NCBI RefSeq assembly: GCF_038396635.1
Contig: NZ_CP121687.1
Span: 2,842,592 to 2,906,591, forward strand
DNA: 64,000 bases
DNA from: Defluviitalea saccharophila
GTDB lineage: Bacteria > Bacillota > Clostridia > Lachnospirales > Defluviitaleaceae
Direction of reading: 5' to 3'
A program made the position numbers and the translations under genes. Numbering within the stretch: the stretch's first letter is position 1; each line of letters starts with the position of its first letter. The notes under the pieces are model-generated. The model did not search any database and was not told the origin of the DNA. It saw only the letters and a list, made by a program, of their open reading frames with translations. Below, piece by piece: positions 47,997 to 56,422 of the stretch.

Positions 47997-48244
47997 GCGG
48001 GATTGAGAGATGTTTTATTTATATAATAAGTGTATTGCTTACGATTTGCCAATGTAAAAATTTTAATACCATTTTCCATTCAAGTGCACCACTCTTTTAT
48101 AGATGGTTTTCATGTAGGAAAATTTGTTGAGCACTTGCAAAAAAATCTTTGAAATCCACAAAACAATTAAACTAACGGAGAACAATAGAAAATGGAGGAT
48201 GGATCCGTGAAAACATAAAGAAGAGTTATACAGGATTCGTAATT

Positions 48245-48622
48245 ATGATGTTTGTGTTTTTCGGGATCCTGTTTCTTTTGCCTCACGTACCGAATGTCAA
48301 TGCGAAAACAATGTCCCTCTTGCTTTTTAATCTTACAAATATCTGGTTAATGCTTCTGACGTGGGTCATTTACAAAACAGAAAAAATCTACTGGTATACC
48401 GGATTATCTTACGAGGAAGCAGCAAAGGCAAGTTCAGAAATGCGAAAAAAATATGCAATAAGGCATTTCCTGAGATTTGCAATTTTCACAGCAGGATACG
48501 GTTTATATTCTGTTATCTCATATGTGGCCGACATTCATCTTGCTATTGACATTGTAATTGAAATAATATGCATTGTTGCAGCGGTTGTCAGCACGGTAAA
48601 TATAAAGTTAAAATCTGATTAA
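48245..48622 (+). CDS. Small membrane protein, start region probably frameshifted
   Basis: The 125-residue frame encodes about four membrane helices and has no family I recognise. The best translation signal is upstream: GGAGG at 48194-48198 and GTG at 48207, but that frame stops after three codons (GTG AAA ACA TAA). One extra A in the run AAAA would join GTG to this frame, giving a natural signal-like start (M-K-N-I-K-K-S-Y-T-G-F). The gene is therefore either disrupted, subject to slippage, or affected by a base-calling error. A weak internal start at 48245 is the fallback. Confidence 0.6.
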   Translation: MMFVFFGILFLLPHVPNVNAKTMSLLLFNLTNIWLMLLTWVIYKTEKIYWYTGLSYEEAAKASSEMRKKYAIRHFLRFAIFTAGYGLYSVISYVADIHLAIDIVIEIICIVAAVVSTVNIKLKSD

Positions 48623-48714
48623 CAATCAAAATTTCGAATAAGACAAATATCTATTTTCACTTACAGCACGATGGTTTTTAAAAAACTGAACTAATTGAGG
48701 GGAGAAGCGAGTGC

Positions 48715-49206
48715 ATGGCAAATATCATAACAAGTGTTAGAAGCCTGTGCAGTGTTGCATTGTTGTTTTGTACAGCACTTTCTCCCACGTTCTATATTCT
48801 GTATCTATTGGCAGGGGTCACTGATATGGTTGATGGGACAGTAGCAAGAAAGACAAATACCGTCAGTGAATTTGGCTCTAAGCTAGATACCATTGCAGAT
48901 TTTGCTTTTGTTGTAGTGTGCCTTATAAAGCTGATTTCAGTATTGGATATTCCAGTGTGGCTTTATTTATGGATCGGTGTAATTGCAGCAATAAAGGTTA
49001 TCAACTTGGTTTTTGGATTAATTGAACAGAAGAAGCTTGTGGCAGAGCATACCATTATGAATAAAGTTACCGGTTTCATGCTATTTATCCTTCCGCTGAT
49101 CTTAAGCATTGCCGATTTGAAATACAGTTCAATTGTGGTTTGCACTGTTGCAACATTTGCAGCTATTCAGGAAGGCCGTTTTATTAGAAGCAAGAGAAGG
49201 AGATAA
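48715..49206 (+). CDS. CDP-alcohol phosphatidyltransferase family protein
   Basis: The 163-residue membrane enzyme has the family signature D-x2-D-G-x2-A-R-x8-G-x3-D-x3-D in TDMVDGTVARKTNTVSEFGSKLDTIAD. It makes a phospholipid head group, but which one cannot be read. It lies 92 bases after the small membrane protein gene, probably in one operon. Confidence 0.9.
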   Translation: MANIITSVRSLCSVALLFCTALSPTFYILYLLAGVTDMVDGTVARKTNTVSEFGSKLDTIADFAFVVVCLIKLISVLDIPVWLYLWIGVIAAIKVINLVFGLIEQKKLVAEHTIMNKVTGFMLFILPLILSIADLKYSSIVVCTVATFAAIQEGRFIRSKRRR

Positions 49207-49290
49207 AATCTTGATAATCAGTAGGGACGGTTCTTTTTGATTGCAGATCAGTATAAAATTACTATTTAAAGATATTAGTTATGAATAGAT

Positions 49291-49328
49291 CGCCTCTTGT
49301 CAATATTTCGACAAGAGGTGTTTCTTTG
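49291..49328 (+). terminator. Terminator before the agr locus
   Basis: CGCCTCTTGTC-AATATTTC-GACAAGAGGTG is an 11-bp stem followed by TTTCTTT. Confidence 0.85.
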
Positions 49329-49389
49329 CCAAGAACTGCAAGAAAAGAAAGTGAAACAGGGTACAAGAGAGAGGGAATATTGTTTGTTT

Positions 49390-49418
49390 TTGTAAATTAT
49401 ATATTTTTATGATAAAAT
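49390..49418 (+). promoter_or_regulatory. Promoter of the agrA-like/agrC-like operon
   Basis: TTGTAA, 17 bases, TAAAAT, about 40 bases before the ATG of the response-regulator gene. Confidence 0.6.
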
Positions 49419-49460
49419 AGCTTAATATTAGGGGGTATAAGTTTAGAGGGGGAGAGATAT

Positions 49461-50174
49461 ATGTTAACCATAGCCATTTGTGAAGATGAAATATTTCAAC
49501 AACAGCAATTAGAAAAAATGATATTTAATATGGGACTAAAAGAATCTATAAATCTTCATAAATTTGAATCTGGAGAAGAGCTTATTCAAGCTTATGAAGG
49601 TGGAGAAAGGTATTCTATTATTTTTCTTGATATGCGGATGAATGAACTTGATGGCATTCAAACCGCGGAGATTATCAGGAAATGGGATAAGACCTGCCTA
49701 ATCATTATTATTACATCAATCATGGAATATGCCATTAAAGGATATAGTATTCATGCTTATGATTTTATTCTTAAACCTGTAGATAAGGAGAAATTTAGTA
49801 AAGTATTTAGAAAAGCAATAAAAGAGATACAGGTAATAATGAATAAGACGTATACTATCCAAACAAGAGACAAAACGATCGTATTAAGACTGGCAAATAT
49901 TATCTACATTGAAAGTGATAAAAAACGAGTGATTATACATACAACAGAAAAATCTTATGTTGGCAATGAGAATATCACTAAAACAGAGAGTATTCTGATG
50001 CATGATGGTTTCATAAGAATCAGTCGATACTATTTAGTGAATATTAACCACATCAAGGAAATTGGTGTTAAAACACTTATGCTTACATCGGGAGTAGAAC
50101 TAAATTATAGTGATAAGTATCGTGATATTATAAAAAAGGAATACATGAAGTATATGATGGGGGATATGTCATGA
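49461..50174 (+). CDS. agrA: AgrA-like LytTR response regulator
   Basis: The 237-residue protein has a receiver domain (CEDE, phospho-Asp in IIFLDMRM, Lys in ILKPVDK) and a LytTR DNA-binding domain (IIYIESDKKRVIIHT, FIRISRYYLVNINHI). It is coupled to the sensor by a 4-base overlap and belongs to a full agr set. LytTR regulators bind tandem sites of about 21-bp period, and such a site precedes agrB here. Confidence 0.92.
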   Translation: MLTIAICEDEIFQQQQLEKMIFNMGLKESINLHKFESGEELIQAYEGGERYSIIFLDMRMNELDGIQTAEIIRKWDKTCLIIIITSIMEYAIKGYSIHAYDFILKPVDKEKFSKVFRKAIKEIQVIMNKTYTIQTRDKTIVLRLANIIYIESDKKRVIIHTTEKSYVGNENITKTESILMHDGFIRISRYYLVNINHIKEIGVKTLMLTSGVELNYSDKYRDIIKKEYMKYMMGDMS

Positions 50175-51505
50175 TACAAGAATATGCATCAGACTTACTT
50201 TTGCTAGTCAATAATACTGTAGGTTTGTTTCTTGTGATTCGTTTTTTGAATCATCTGTTAGATAAAAGAGATATTGAAAAAATAAGGCGAAGATGGGAAA
50301 AGATTTTAATTCTCATTGTTTCAGTTACTATTAATATTTTGGTTGAAAACCTTGGGGTAAGTTTGTTATGGGGGATAATTATCTTTTTTCTTGTTGGAGA
50401 CTTATTTTATCAGGGGAAAAAACATGTAAAATTAGTAGTAGCGATTTTCATCGTAGTATTTTCTTTTGCCGTCGAATTGACAACCGCTGTTTTGTCTGGA
50501 TTGTTATTTGAGACAAGCATTTTAGATGTTCGAAATAATGTCATGCATCTTTTTTTAGGCGGGATTATTTCAAAGCTTTTGCTCATGCTATTAGTAGAAG
50601 TTATTATTAGGTTCAGGAGAAGTAATGCTTCTAAAATATCACTTGGTTCGTGGTTGTTAATCATCTCTATACCCATTATCAGTATTGTATTAGCAGTAAT
50701 TAGCGTTTACGAACCGATGATTAATAATTCTGCTAGTAATATGTCCATTTTATCTTGTATATCCATTATCTACATCAATCTCATCGCTTTTTATCTTTTT
50801 GACAATATCATTACTCAGATTGATGAAAATCATCAGATAAGATTAAGAGAAGAGCAGTTACTATTACAACAGTATCAATATAAAAATATTATATCAGGTC
50901 ATAATAAAGTAAAAATGATACGTCATGATATGTTAGGGCATTTAATTGCAATCGATGGATATTTGACAAATAATAAAATTGAGGAAGCAAAAAGCTATAT
51001 TAAAAAGTTGCATAACGAACTTGATTTTTCAAGACAAGGAATATTATCAGAGAATGTTGCTGTGGATGCAATCATCAATAATAGAAAGACTATAGCAAAG
51101 GAACTTGGCATTGAAATGAATCATGATATAATGATACCTCAAAACATGAAGATTAATGATATGGATATATGCGTAGTTCTTGGCAATGCTTTAAATAATT
51201 CAATTGAGGCTTGCCAACGTATTGGTGAGGATATCCAAAAGTATATTAATTTAAAAATGAGGTATAAAAAAGAGGTACTATTAATTGACGTAAGAAATCC
51301 ATATAATATCGACACAATTAAAGTGAGAAATGGACATTTTGTGTCGTCAAAGCCATTTAGAAGAAAAGAGGAAATAGGAACAGGTATTGGAAATATCAAA
51401 GCAGTCGCAGAGAAATACAATGGATTATGTGAAACAGAGATGCTATCAGATGTCTTTGTTCTTAAAGTGATGATACCTGACAAAATTATAGGCATAAATT
51501 TATAA
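50171..51505 (+). CDS. agrC: AgrC-like sensor histidine kinase (GHKL)
   Basis: The 444-residue sensor has six to seven membrane helices in the N-terminal 215 residues, a coiled coil, the His motif MIRHDMLGHL, the N-box VVLGNALNNSIEAC and the G-box GTGIGNIKAVAEKYNG. This is the HPK10 type that senses cyclic peptides. The predicted ligand is the product of the AgrD-like gene 700 bases downstream. Confidence 0.92.
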   Translation: MIQEYASDLLLLVNNTVGLFLVIRFLNHLLDKRDIEKIRRRWEKILILIVSVTINILVENLGVSLLWGIIIFFLVGDLFYQGKKHVKLVVAIFIVVFSFAVELTTAVLSGLLFETSILDVRNNVMHLFLGGIISKLLLMLLVEVIIRFRRSNASKISLGSWLLIISIPIISIVLAVISVYEPMINNSASNMSILSCISIIYINLIAFYLFDNIITQIDENHQIRLREEQLLLQQYQYKNIISGHNKVKMIRHDMLGHLIAIDGYLTNNKIEEAKSYIKKLHNELDFSRQGILSENVAVDAIINNRKTIAKELGIEMNHDIMIPQNMKINDMDICVVLGNALNNSIEACQRIGEDIQKYINLKMRYKKEVLLIDVRNPYNIDTIKVRNGHFVSSKPFRRKEEIGTGIGNIKAVAEKYNGLCETEMLSDVFVLKVMIPDKIIGINL

Positions 51506-51522
51506 TTCAATCATAGGCATTC

Positions 51523-51587
51523 TTTCGTTGCTTTTGGAGGGTATTTCATTCCTTTTCTATTGAAAAATTATGTGAAGATGTTATAGT
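51523..51587 (+). promoter_or_regulatory. agrBD promoter with tandem AgrA-like binding sites
   Basis: Two direct repeats, TTTCGTTGCTTTT (51523-51535) and TTTCATTCCTTTT (51544-51556), have a period of exactly 21 bases, two helical turns. The second ends 3 bases before a -35 TTGAAA (51560-51565), with a 16-base spacer and -10 TATAGT (51582-51587). This geometry matches LytTR regulators acting as class II activators. Confidence 0.72.
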
Positions 51588-51613
51588 AAACTCAAATTGT
51601 TGGAGGGATTATA

Positions 51614-52225
51614 ATGATAAAACAATTTGCAGGAATTATAACATCTTTTTTAGTGCACGAAAATATTATTAGGGATGATGATTATGAGATATATCAATAT
51701 GGAACAGAGCAGATATTAATAAATCTAACGATGTTATTGGTTATTATCATTATTGCTACTATAGTAAATATGTGGGCAGAAACGATATTTTTTCTTGTTA
51801 GTATGTTACCAATTCGAGCAGTTGCAGGAGGTTTTCATGCAAGCACACCTCTAAAATGCAATGTTTTAACTGTATCCGTATATATATTAAATATTATTTT
51901 TATCAATTTCTTTAAAAATCATATGACTATCTATATACTTCTTGCATTATTGAGCTTTGTGATGTTTAGCATATTTCGATATGCTCCAGTTGATCATAAA
52001 AATAAAGTGTTACATCAAGATGAATTTATAATCGTAAAGAAAAAAAGTCGTATTCTTGGAATGCTAATCATTGGAACTTGTACGGGAGTTGCATTTGCAA
52101 TAAGTCCAACCAATGTCTTTGTAATTAGCACTATGATGGGTGCCTTGACAGCATCTGTTTCATTATTCATAGGAAGTATAATAAGAGGGGGTGAAAAGTA
52201 TGAAAACAGTGGATATACTTCGTAA
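51614..52225 (+). CDS. agrB: AgrB-like pheromone-processing membrane endopeptidase
   Basis: The 203-residue protein is of usual AgrB length, with several membrane helices. The catalytic pair lies in PIRAVAGGFHASTPLKC: His75 and Cys82, equivalent to His77 and Cys84 of S. aureus AgrB. It cleaves and cyclises the AgrD precursor. GGAGG precedes the ATG. Its end overlaps agrD by 26 bases. Confidence 0.94.
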   Translation: MIKQFAGIITSFLVHENIIRDDDYEIYQYGTEQILINLTMLLVIIIIATIVNMWAETIFFLVSMLPIRAVAGGFHASTPLKCNVLTVSVYILNIIFINFFKNHMTIYILLALLSFVMFSIFRYAPVDHKNKVLHQDEFIIVKKKSRILGMLIIGTCTGVAFAISPTNVFVISTMMGALTASVSLFIGSIIRGGEKYENSGYTS

Positions 52226-52346
52226 ATATGTTGGTACTGCTTTTGCTATTGCAGCTTTTGTAGTTGCTCAATCAGCATCGACACAATTTAGCTTCATTTA
52301 TTACCAAGACATTGTACCTGAAAAAGTCAAAAACTTAACAAAGTAA
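52200..52346 (+). CDS. agrD: AgrD-like cyclic pheromone precursor without cysteine
   Basis: The 48-residue peptide begins inside agrB after SD GAGGGGGTG. It has an amphipathic N-terminal helix (residues 4-24), a core STQFSFIYY and an acidic/charged tail QDIVPEKVKNL with the Pro that AgrD tails carry. The peptide contains no Cys. By position, Ser31 of S-F-I-Y-Y (31-35) takes the place of the ring-forming Cys, predicting a five-residue lactone rather than a thiolactone. Ser-type lactones are known in S. intermedius and in the Enterococcus Fsr system. Confidence 0.85.
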   Translation: MKTVDILRKYVGTAFAIAAFVVAQSASTQFSFIYYQDIVPEKVKNLTK

Positions 52347-52470
52347 GAATCTGAATTTTGACTTGGATAACAGCCTGAATTAGTTACAGAAGATAATCTT
52401 GAATATATAGCAGCACACCGTACATTAATATAAAACTTACTGATAAAATTAAAAAATAAAAGGAGTATTT

Positions 52471-52653
52471 ATGAAATTATTAAGCGCCGTGATATCTTTA
52501 AATTCTAGTTTTTGGATGATGATATACCTGTATGGATTAAAAAAGACATATTCATCACAATATAACCCTATATTCACTATCCTAGTAATAATATTGCTTT
52601 CACAATCAATATACTGCTTTTATTTACATCTCAAAGAGCAAAAAAATATATAA
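52471..52653 (+). CDS. Small hydrophobic protein in agr locus
   Basis: The 60-residue protein has two membrane helices (residues 3-22 and 32-52). AAAGGAG lies 8 bases before the ATG. No family recognised. Its place between agrD and the secreted protein suggests agr-controlled expression or immunity. Confidence 0.6.
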   Translation: MKLLSAVISLNSSFWMMIYLYGLKKTYSSQYNPIFTILVIILLSQSIYCFYLHLKEQKNI

Positions 52654-52717
52654 AATACATTTTTGTTTTCAGTACCGAAATTTTATAAGATTAAATTTTA
52701 AGAGGGAGGAAATCCGT

Positions 52718-53365
52718 ATGCGTAAATTCACAAGTAGATTTTCTGTTCTGTTTTTTGCAGTATTACTTTCATTAACTAGTCTGGTACCTGTTAATGCTAA
52801 AGTTGCATCTGATAAAAAATATGATGGAAACAATCAAGTTTATGTGATTGACGAGATTGTTACTTCTACAGAGGATAATCCATATCATATAAAACTTGAA
52901 GACGGAAAAGTTATGTATTTTAGAAATAAAAATGATTTCAATAAATATCTTAATTCAAGAAAATCCTCTAAGTTAGGTGATATGGTAATTCTTAGTGGTT
53001 ATACATATGACTCTGTTGTGCTTTCTGAAAAATATGAAGGTATGCTTTGGATAGGATATCATAGCTATACACCAGATTGGTCCATGGCTGATAACTATAC
53101 TCTTAGTGCTGGTAAAACGTGGTCAGCTAACGGTAGTTATGAATATAAAGGATTTACAGTTGATACCGGATTTTCATATCAGACTAGTGTTTCCATAAGT
53201 TATCCTGCTGATCCAACTAGATGGAGTAAGCTTGGTGCCTATGGTGATTTTACTTTTCAATATGTGAAATTAGTTGAAAAGTATTATGGTATGCCTACTG
53301 GTAACGAATATTATACCGTCATTAAAATCACTCATAATAGATACATAAAAACTGTATACAAATAA
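52718..53365 (+). CDS. Secreted protein of unknown function, agr-linked
   Basis: The 215-residue protein has a clear signal peptide (FSVLFFAVLLSLTSLVPVNA, cleavage near residue 27). The mature part is rich in Tyr, Ser, Gly and aromatic residues with beta character (SAGKTWSANGSYEYKGFTV). No family recognised and no Cys present. GGGAGGA precedes the ATG. It is likely an effector regulated by the agr system upstream. Confidence 0.7.
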   Translation: MRKFTSRFSVLFFAVLLSLTSLVPVNAKVASDKKYDGNNQVYVIDEIVTSTEDNPYHIKLEDGKVMYFRNKNDFNKYLNSRKSSKLGDMVILSGYTYDSVVLSEKYEGMLWIGYHSYTPDWSMADNYTLSAGKTWSANGSYEYKGFTVDTGFSYQTSVSISYPADPTRWSKLGAYGDFTFQYVKLVEKYYGMPTGNEYYTVIKITHNRYIKTVYK

Positions 53366-53376
53366 GAGTAAATTTT

Positions 53377-53571
53377 AAGTCGGCTTATGGCATTCCCCGA
53401 GATGAATGTTACGGGGTTCGACTTGCCTATGATTATAATGGTGTAGGGCTAGAGCAAATGCTTTTGATAGATGATGCTGAAGCCGAGGAGTACATTGCCT
53501 TTGAACATGGGGCATTTGATTATGAGCAAGAAAATCTCAGTTATTTTTTTCATCTCCAAGAGAGTTTGTAA
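53377..53571 (+). pseudogene. 5'-truncated gene remnant
   Basis: A frame of 64 codons reads KSAYGIPRDECYGVRLAYDYNG and ends at 53571. It has protein-like composition but no start codon or SD, and is cut off by a stop (TAA at 53368) just upstream. It looks like the C-terminal part of a lost gene. Family not recognised. It may mark the right edge of the agr cassette. Confidence 0.45.
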
Positions 53572-53651
53572 GATTATCAGACCTGTATGGGAAAAACTAT
53601 TGACTAATAATATAAGGATATACCAATATAATAAGACCATAATTTACATTC

Positions 53652-53707
53652 AAATAAATCTCCTTCTTATGTGTGTTGAAATGACCACATATTAGGAGAT
53701 TTATTTT
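53652..53707. terminator. Large hairpin/terminator before DHFR-like gene
   Basis: AAATAAATCTCCT (53652-53664) pairs with AGGAGATTTATTT (53694-53706), with further imperfect pairing (TATGTG/CACATA) inside. It is followed by T-rich sequence and is symmetric enough to act in both directions. Confidence 0.6.
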
Positions 53708-53802
53708 ATAAGTGAATTAATTATATAAATAAATCCAGTGATATATGAATTTTTGTTAAAATAAATGTAAAAATAAAAACTAACCAAAGGAGGTAAATTC
53801 GA

Positions 53803-54363
53803 ATGCCTAGTAATCACTCAAGAAAAGTAGTTTTAGATTTAGCAGTTTCTTTAGATGGATTTATTGAAGGCATAAATGGAGAAATTGATTGGTGTATCAT
53901 GGATGAAGAAATGAACTTTGCTGAATTTTTAAATAGGATTGATACGATTTTATACGGAAGGAAGTCCTATGAGTTATGGGGTAAGTATACTCCTGGGAAT
54001 GAAGCGAGTGATGAGGAAAAAGAGCTTTGGGATTTGGTGAATGGTAAGAAGAAGTATGTATTTTCAAAGACACAAACCATAAAAGGTAATAATGTGGTGA
54101 CCATAAGTGATAATATCGCAGAGGAAATCAATAAATTAAAGAAAGAACCGGGAAAGGATATTTGGCTGTATGGAGGAGCTAATCTAATCACAACATTTAT
54201 GAACCTAGAACTCATTGACGAGTATAGACTTTCTATCCACCCAGTTATTTTAGGTGCTGGAAAACCTTTATTTACTGATATAAAACAAAGACACAATCTC
54301 AAATTAGTTGACACGAAGAGATACTCTTCAGGCGTTGTTCAGCTCTGTTATCTTCATCAGTAG
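53803..54363 (+). CDS. Dihydrofolate reductase/RibD C-terminal family protein
   Basis: The 186-residue protein has the RibD-C/DHFR-like fold: VVLDLAVSLDGFIEG at the N-terminus, LYGRKSYE, KDIWLYGGANLITTFM and HPVILGAGKPLF. This group (YyaP/YwjB type) binds NADPH; its substrate is unknown. AAAGGAGG precedes the ATG. A REP-like element begins 2 bases after the stop. Confidence 0.88.
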   Translation: MPSNHSRKVVLDLAVSLDGFIEGINGEIDWCIMDEEMNFAEFLNRIDTILYGRKSYELWGKYTPGNEASDEEKELWDLVNGKKKYVFSKTQTIKGNNVVTISDNIAEEINKLKKEPGKDIWLYGGANLITTFMNLELIDEYRLSIHPVILGAGKPLFTDIKQRHNLKLVDTKRYSSGVVQLCYLHQ

Positions 54364-54404
54364 CATGGTGCCTGTTTGTCTACATTTCCACATTTGAATA
54401 TAAT

Positions 54405-54439
54405 CACCTCCTAATGACAATAATTTGTAGTAGGAGGTG
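54405..54439 (+). promoter_or_regulatory. Hairpin sequestering the transposase ribosome binding site
   Basis: CACCTCCTA (54405-54413) pairs with TAGGAGGTG (54431-54439). The latter is the SD, 7 bases before the ATG. The inner ACAAT/ATTTGT lengthens the stem. This would repress translation and also resembles a terminator (T-run after the stem). Confidence 0.75.
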
Positions 54440-54446
54440 TTTTTTT

Positions 54447-55295
54447 ATGGGAAGAAAGTGTAGGATTGAACCAGTTGGTGCAATATATCATGTCATTCAA
54501 CGAGGAAATAACAAAAAATCAATTTTTGAAAATGAAGAAGACAAAAAATTTTTTATGAAACTAGTAAAAAAATACAAAGAAGGCTTAGGCTATAAGATTT
54601 ACGGATTTGTTCTAATGGACAACCATTATCATTTTATAATTCAGACATTTCATCAGCCTTTACATAAGATTATGCATAGATGGAATAGTAATTATAGCAA
54701 ATATTATAATTATAAACATGATGGAGTTGGACATGTATTTCAAGCTAGATATAAATCTATATTGGTACAGGATGAAAGATATCTTTTATCATTACTTAGA
54801 TATATACATAATAACCCAGTAAGAGCAGGAATAGTTAAAAATATTGCTGATTATAAATGGAGCAGCGATGTTTATTATCGAACTTATATTCAGGATGGGA
54901 TTGTAGACATATATTTAATTTTAAGTATGTTATCTTTATCAGTAGAAAATAGCATAAAGCAATATAGAGAATATATGGCTGAAATAGTTAGCGAATCTAA
55001 AAAAGAATATGAAAATACTATGGTTTTAGGAAAAGAAGCCTATAGCATTATGGATAGGACAGAGGAAAAACCTAACAAAAGAAAATCGTTAGAAGAAATA
55101 TTAAATGAAACAGGAGCAGAACAAGAAAAAATAATATTAATTAAAAAAGGTTCAAAAAAGAGAGAATTAACGACATATAAGCTACAATATATTAAAAAAG
55201 CGCAAGAGTTAAACTATACTTTACAAGAAATAGGAGAAGTAATTGGTATGAACAAGAGTGGCATATACAATCTTATTCAAAGGTATAAATTGTAA
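54447..55295 (+). CDS. REP-associated tyrosine transposase (Y1 HUH family)
   Basis: The 282-residue protein opens with RIEPVGAIYHVIQRGNNKKSIF and has the HUH motif NHYHF in GFVLMDNHYHFIIQT, then HVFQARYKSILVQDERYLLSLLRYIHNNPVRAGIV with the catalytic Tyr. A C-terminal HTH-like end follows (YTLQEIGEVIGMNKSGIYNLIQRY). The frame is intact. ATG 54447 is used; upstream in-frame codons belong to the leader hairpin. Confidence 0.92.
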   Translation: MGRKCRIEPVGAIYHVIQRGNNKKSIFENEEDKKFFMKLVKKYKEGLGYKIYGFVLMDNHYHFIIQTFHQPLHKIMHRWNSNYSKYYNYKHDGVGHVFQARYKSILVQDERYLLSLLRYIHNNPVRAGIVKNIADYKWSSDVYYRTYIQDGIVDIYLILSMLSLSVENSIKQYREYMAEIVSESKKEYENTMVLGKEAYSIMDRTEEKPNKRKSLEEILNETGAEQEKIILIKKGSKKRELTTYKLQYIKKAQELNYTLQEIGEVIGMNKSGIYNLIQRYKL

Positions 55296-55354
55296 ATGTG
55301 GAAATATGGACAAACAGGCACCATTTTATATCCCTTAATAAGGAGAGCTAGGAT

Positions 55355-56422
55355 ATGAAAAAGAAGAAAAGAAAAATAATATTAGGTGGAGTTCTTGCAA
55401 TTATTTTATTTTTGGTAGGTTCTTATTTTTATAACAATATCACATATATTGAGAAGCCTCTTAAAGAAATGTATCGTGCGGGATTTGTTGAAAAGCAAAT
55501 AGAGCTAAAGGATGGCACGATTTTAAATTATGGCGAAGGACCGGACAATGGGAAAACACCCTTGCTGCTTCTTCATGGTCAAGGGATGACTTGGGAGGAT
55601 TATGCAAAAGTACTGCCTGAGCTATCAAAGTATTACCATATATACGCTGTTGACTATCACGGACATGGAGAATCGGATTGGAATCCTAAGAAATATAAAG
55701 CTAAAGTAATAGCAGAAGATTTGATAGAATTTATTGATACAGAAATTGGGGAAAAAACAGTGCTATCAGGGCATTCATCAGGAGGAATGATTGCTGCATG
55801 GATGGCTGCCCATGCACCGGATCGCATACTGGGAACAGTGATTGAGGATTCTCCTTTCTTCTCAACTGAACCGGGAAGAAGAGAAAAGACCTACGTATGG
55901 GTATATGGTTTTAAACTATATGAGGATTTTAAAAATCAGGATCAAGAAAAAGATTACTTTAAATATAGCATGGAAAGAAGTTATTGGAGAAAGATTTTTG
56001 GAGATTTTCTTTGGAACAAGTTTACCAAAGATGCAGTAGCCTATCATAAAAAATATCCTAATGAGCCTGTACACCTAAAGTATCTCCCCCCTCAGATCAA
56101 TAGAATGTTTGAATCAGCGACTTATCCATATGACCACAGGTTTGGAGAAACGTTTTATGATAATTCATGGTTTGAGAATTATAATCAAGCAGAAGTGTTA
56201 TCAAAAATCAAAAGTCCTACCGTATTTATAAAAGCAGAGACAAGGTATGATGGAGAGTTGCTTGTAGCAGCATTATCGGATGAAGATGCTGATCGCGTGG
56301 TTGAATTACTAGAAAATGGGAAACGAATTGATGTCGATTCTCCGGGACATGATATACACTATGATAAGCCAGAAGAGTTTGTAAAAATTATGGTTGATTT
56401 TTTGGATGAAGTTCAGGAATAA
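55355..56422 (+). CDS. Membrane-anchored alpha/beta hydrolase
   Basis: The 355-residue protein has an N-terminal membrane helix (residues 7-25), LLLLHGQGMTWEDYAKVLPEL (oxyanion region), AVDYHGHGES, the nucleophile elbow SGHSSGGMIAA with the Ser, and a C-terminal His in SPGHDIHYDKPEEF. Substrate unknown. GGAGAG precedes the ATG. It sits immediately right of the RAYT element. Confidence 0.88.
   Translation: MKKKKRKIILGGVLAIILFLVGSYFYNNITYIEKPLKEMYRAGFVEKQIELKDGTILNYGEGPDNGKTPLLLLHGQGMTWEDYAKVLPELSKYYHIYAVDYHGHGESDWNPKKYKAKVIAEDLIEFIDTEIGEKTVLSGHSSGGMIAAWMAAHAPDRILGTVIEDSPFFSTEPGRREKTYVWVYGFKLYEDFKNQDQEKDYFKYSMERSYWRKIFGDFLWNKFTKDAVAYHKKYPNEPVHLKYLPPQINRMFESATYPYDHRFGETFYDNSWFENYNQAEVLSKIKSPTVFIKAETRYDGELLVAALSDEDADRVVELLENGKRIDVDSPGHDIHYDKPEEFVKIMVDFLDEVQE

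Larger units (their letters stand above)
54365..55324 (+). mobile_element. RAYT-like transposable element with 31-bp inverted ends
   Basis: Left end 54365-54395 (ATGGTGCCTGTTTGTC then TACATTTCCACATTT) and right end 55294-55324 are inverted repeats of each other with three differences. They flank one Y1 transposase gene, whose stop overlaps the right end. Classic IS200/IS605 ends are not inverted repeats; REP-associated tyrosine transposases (RAYTs) are flanked in this way by oppositely oriented REPs. Three solo left-end derivatives lie within 8.5 kb. Confidence 0.82.

Noticed and set aside
48097-48160. Possible regulatory RNA between rlmD and the small membrane gene
   Set aside because: No stable or conserved structure could be seen; ordinary AT-rich intergenic DNA.
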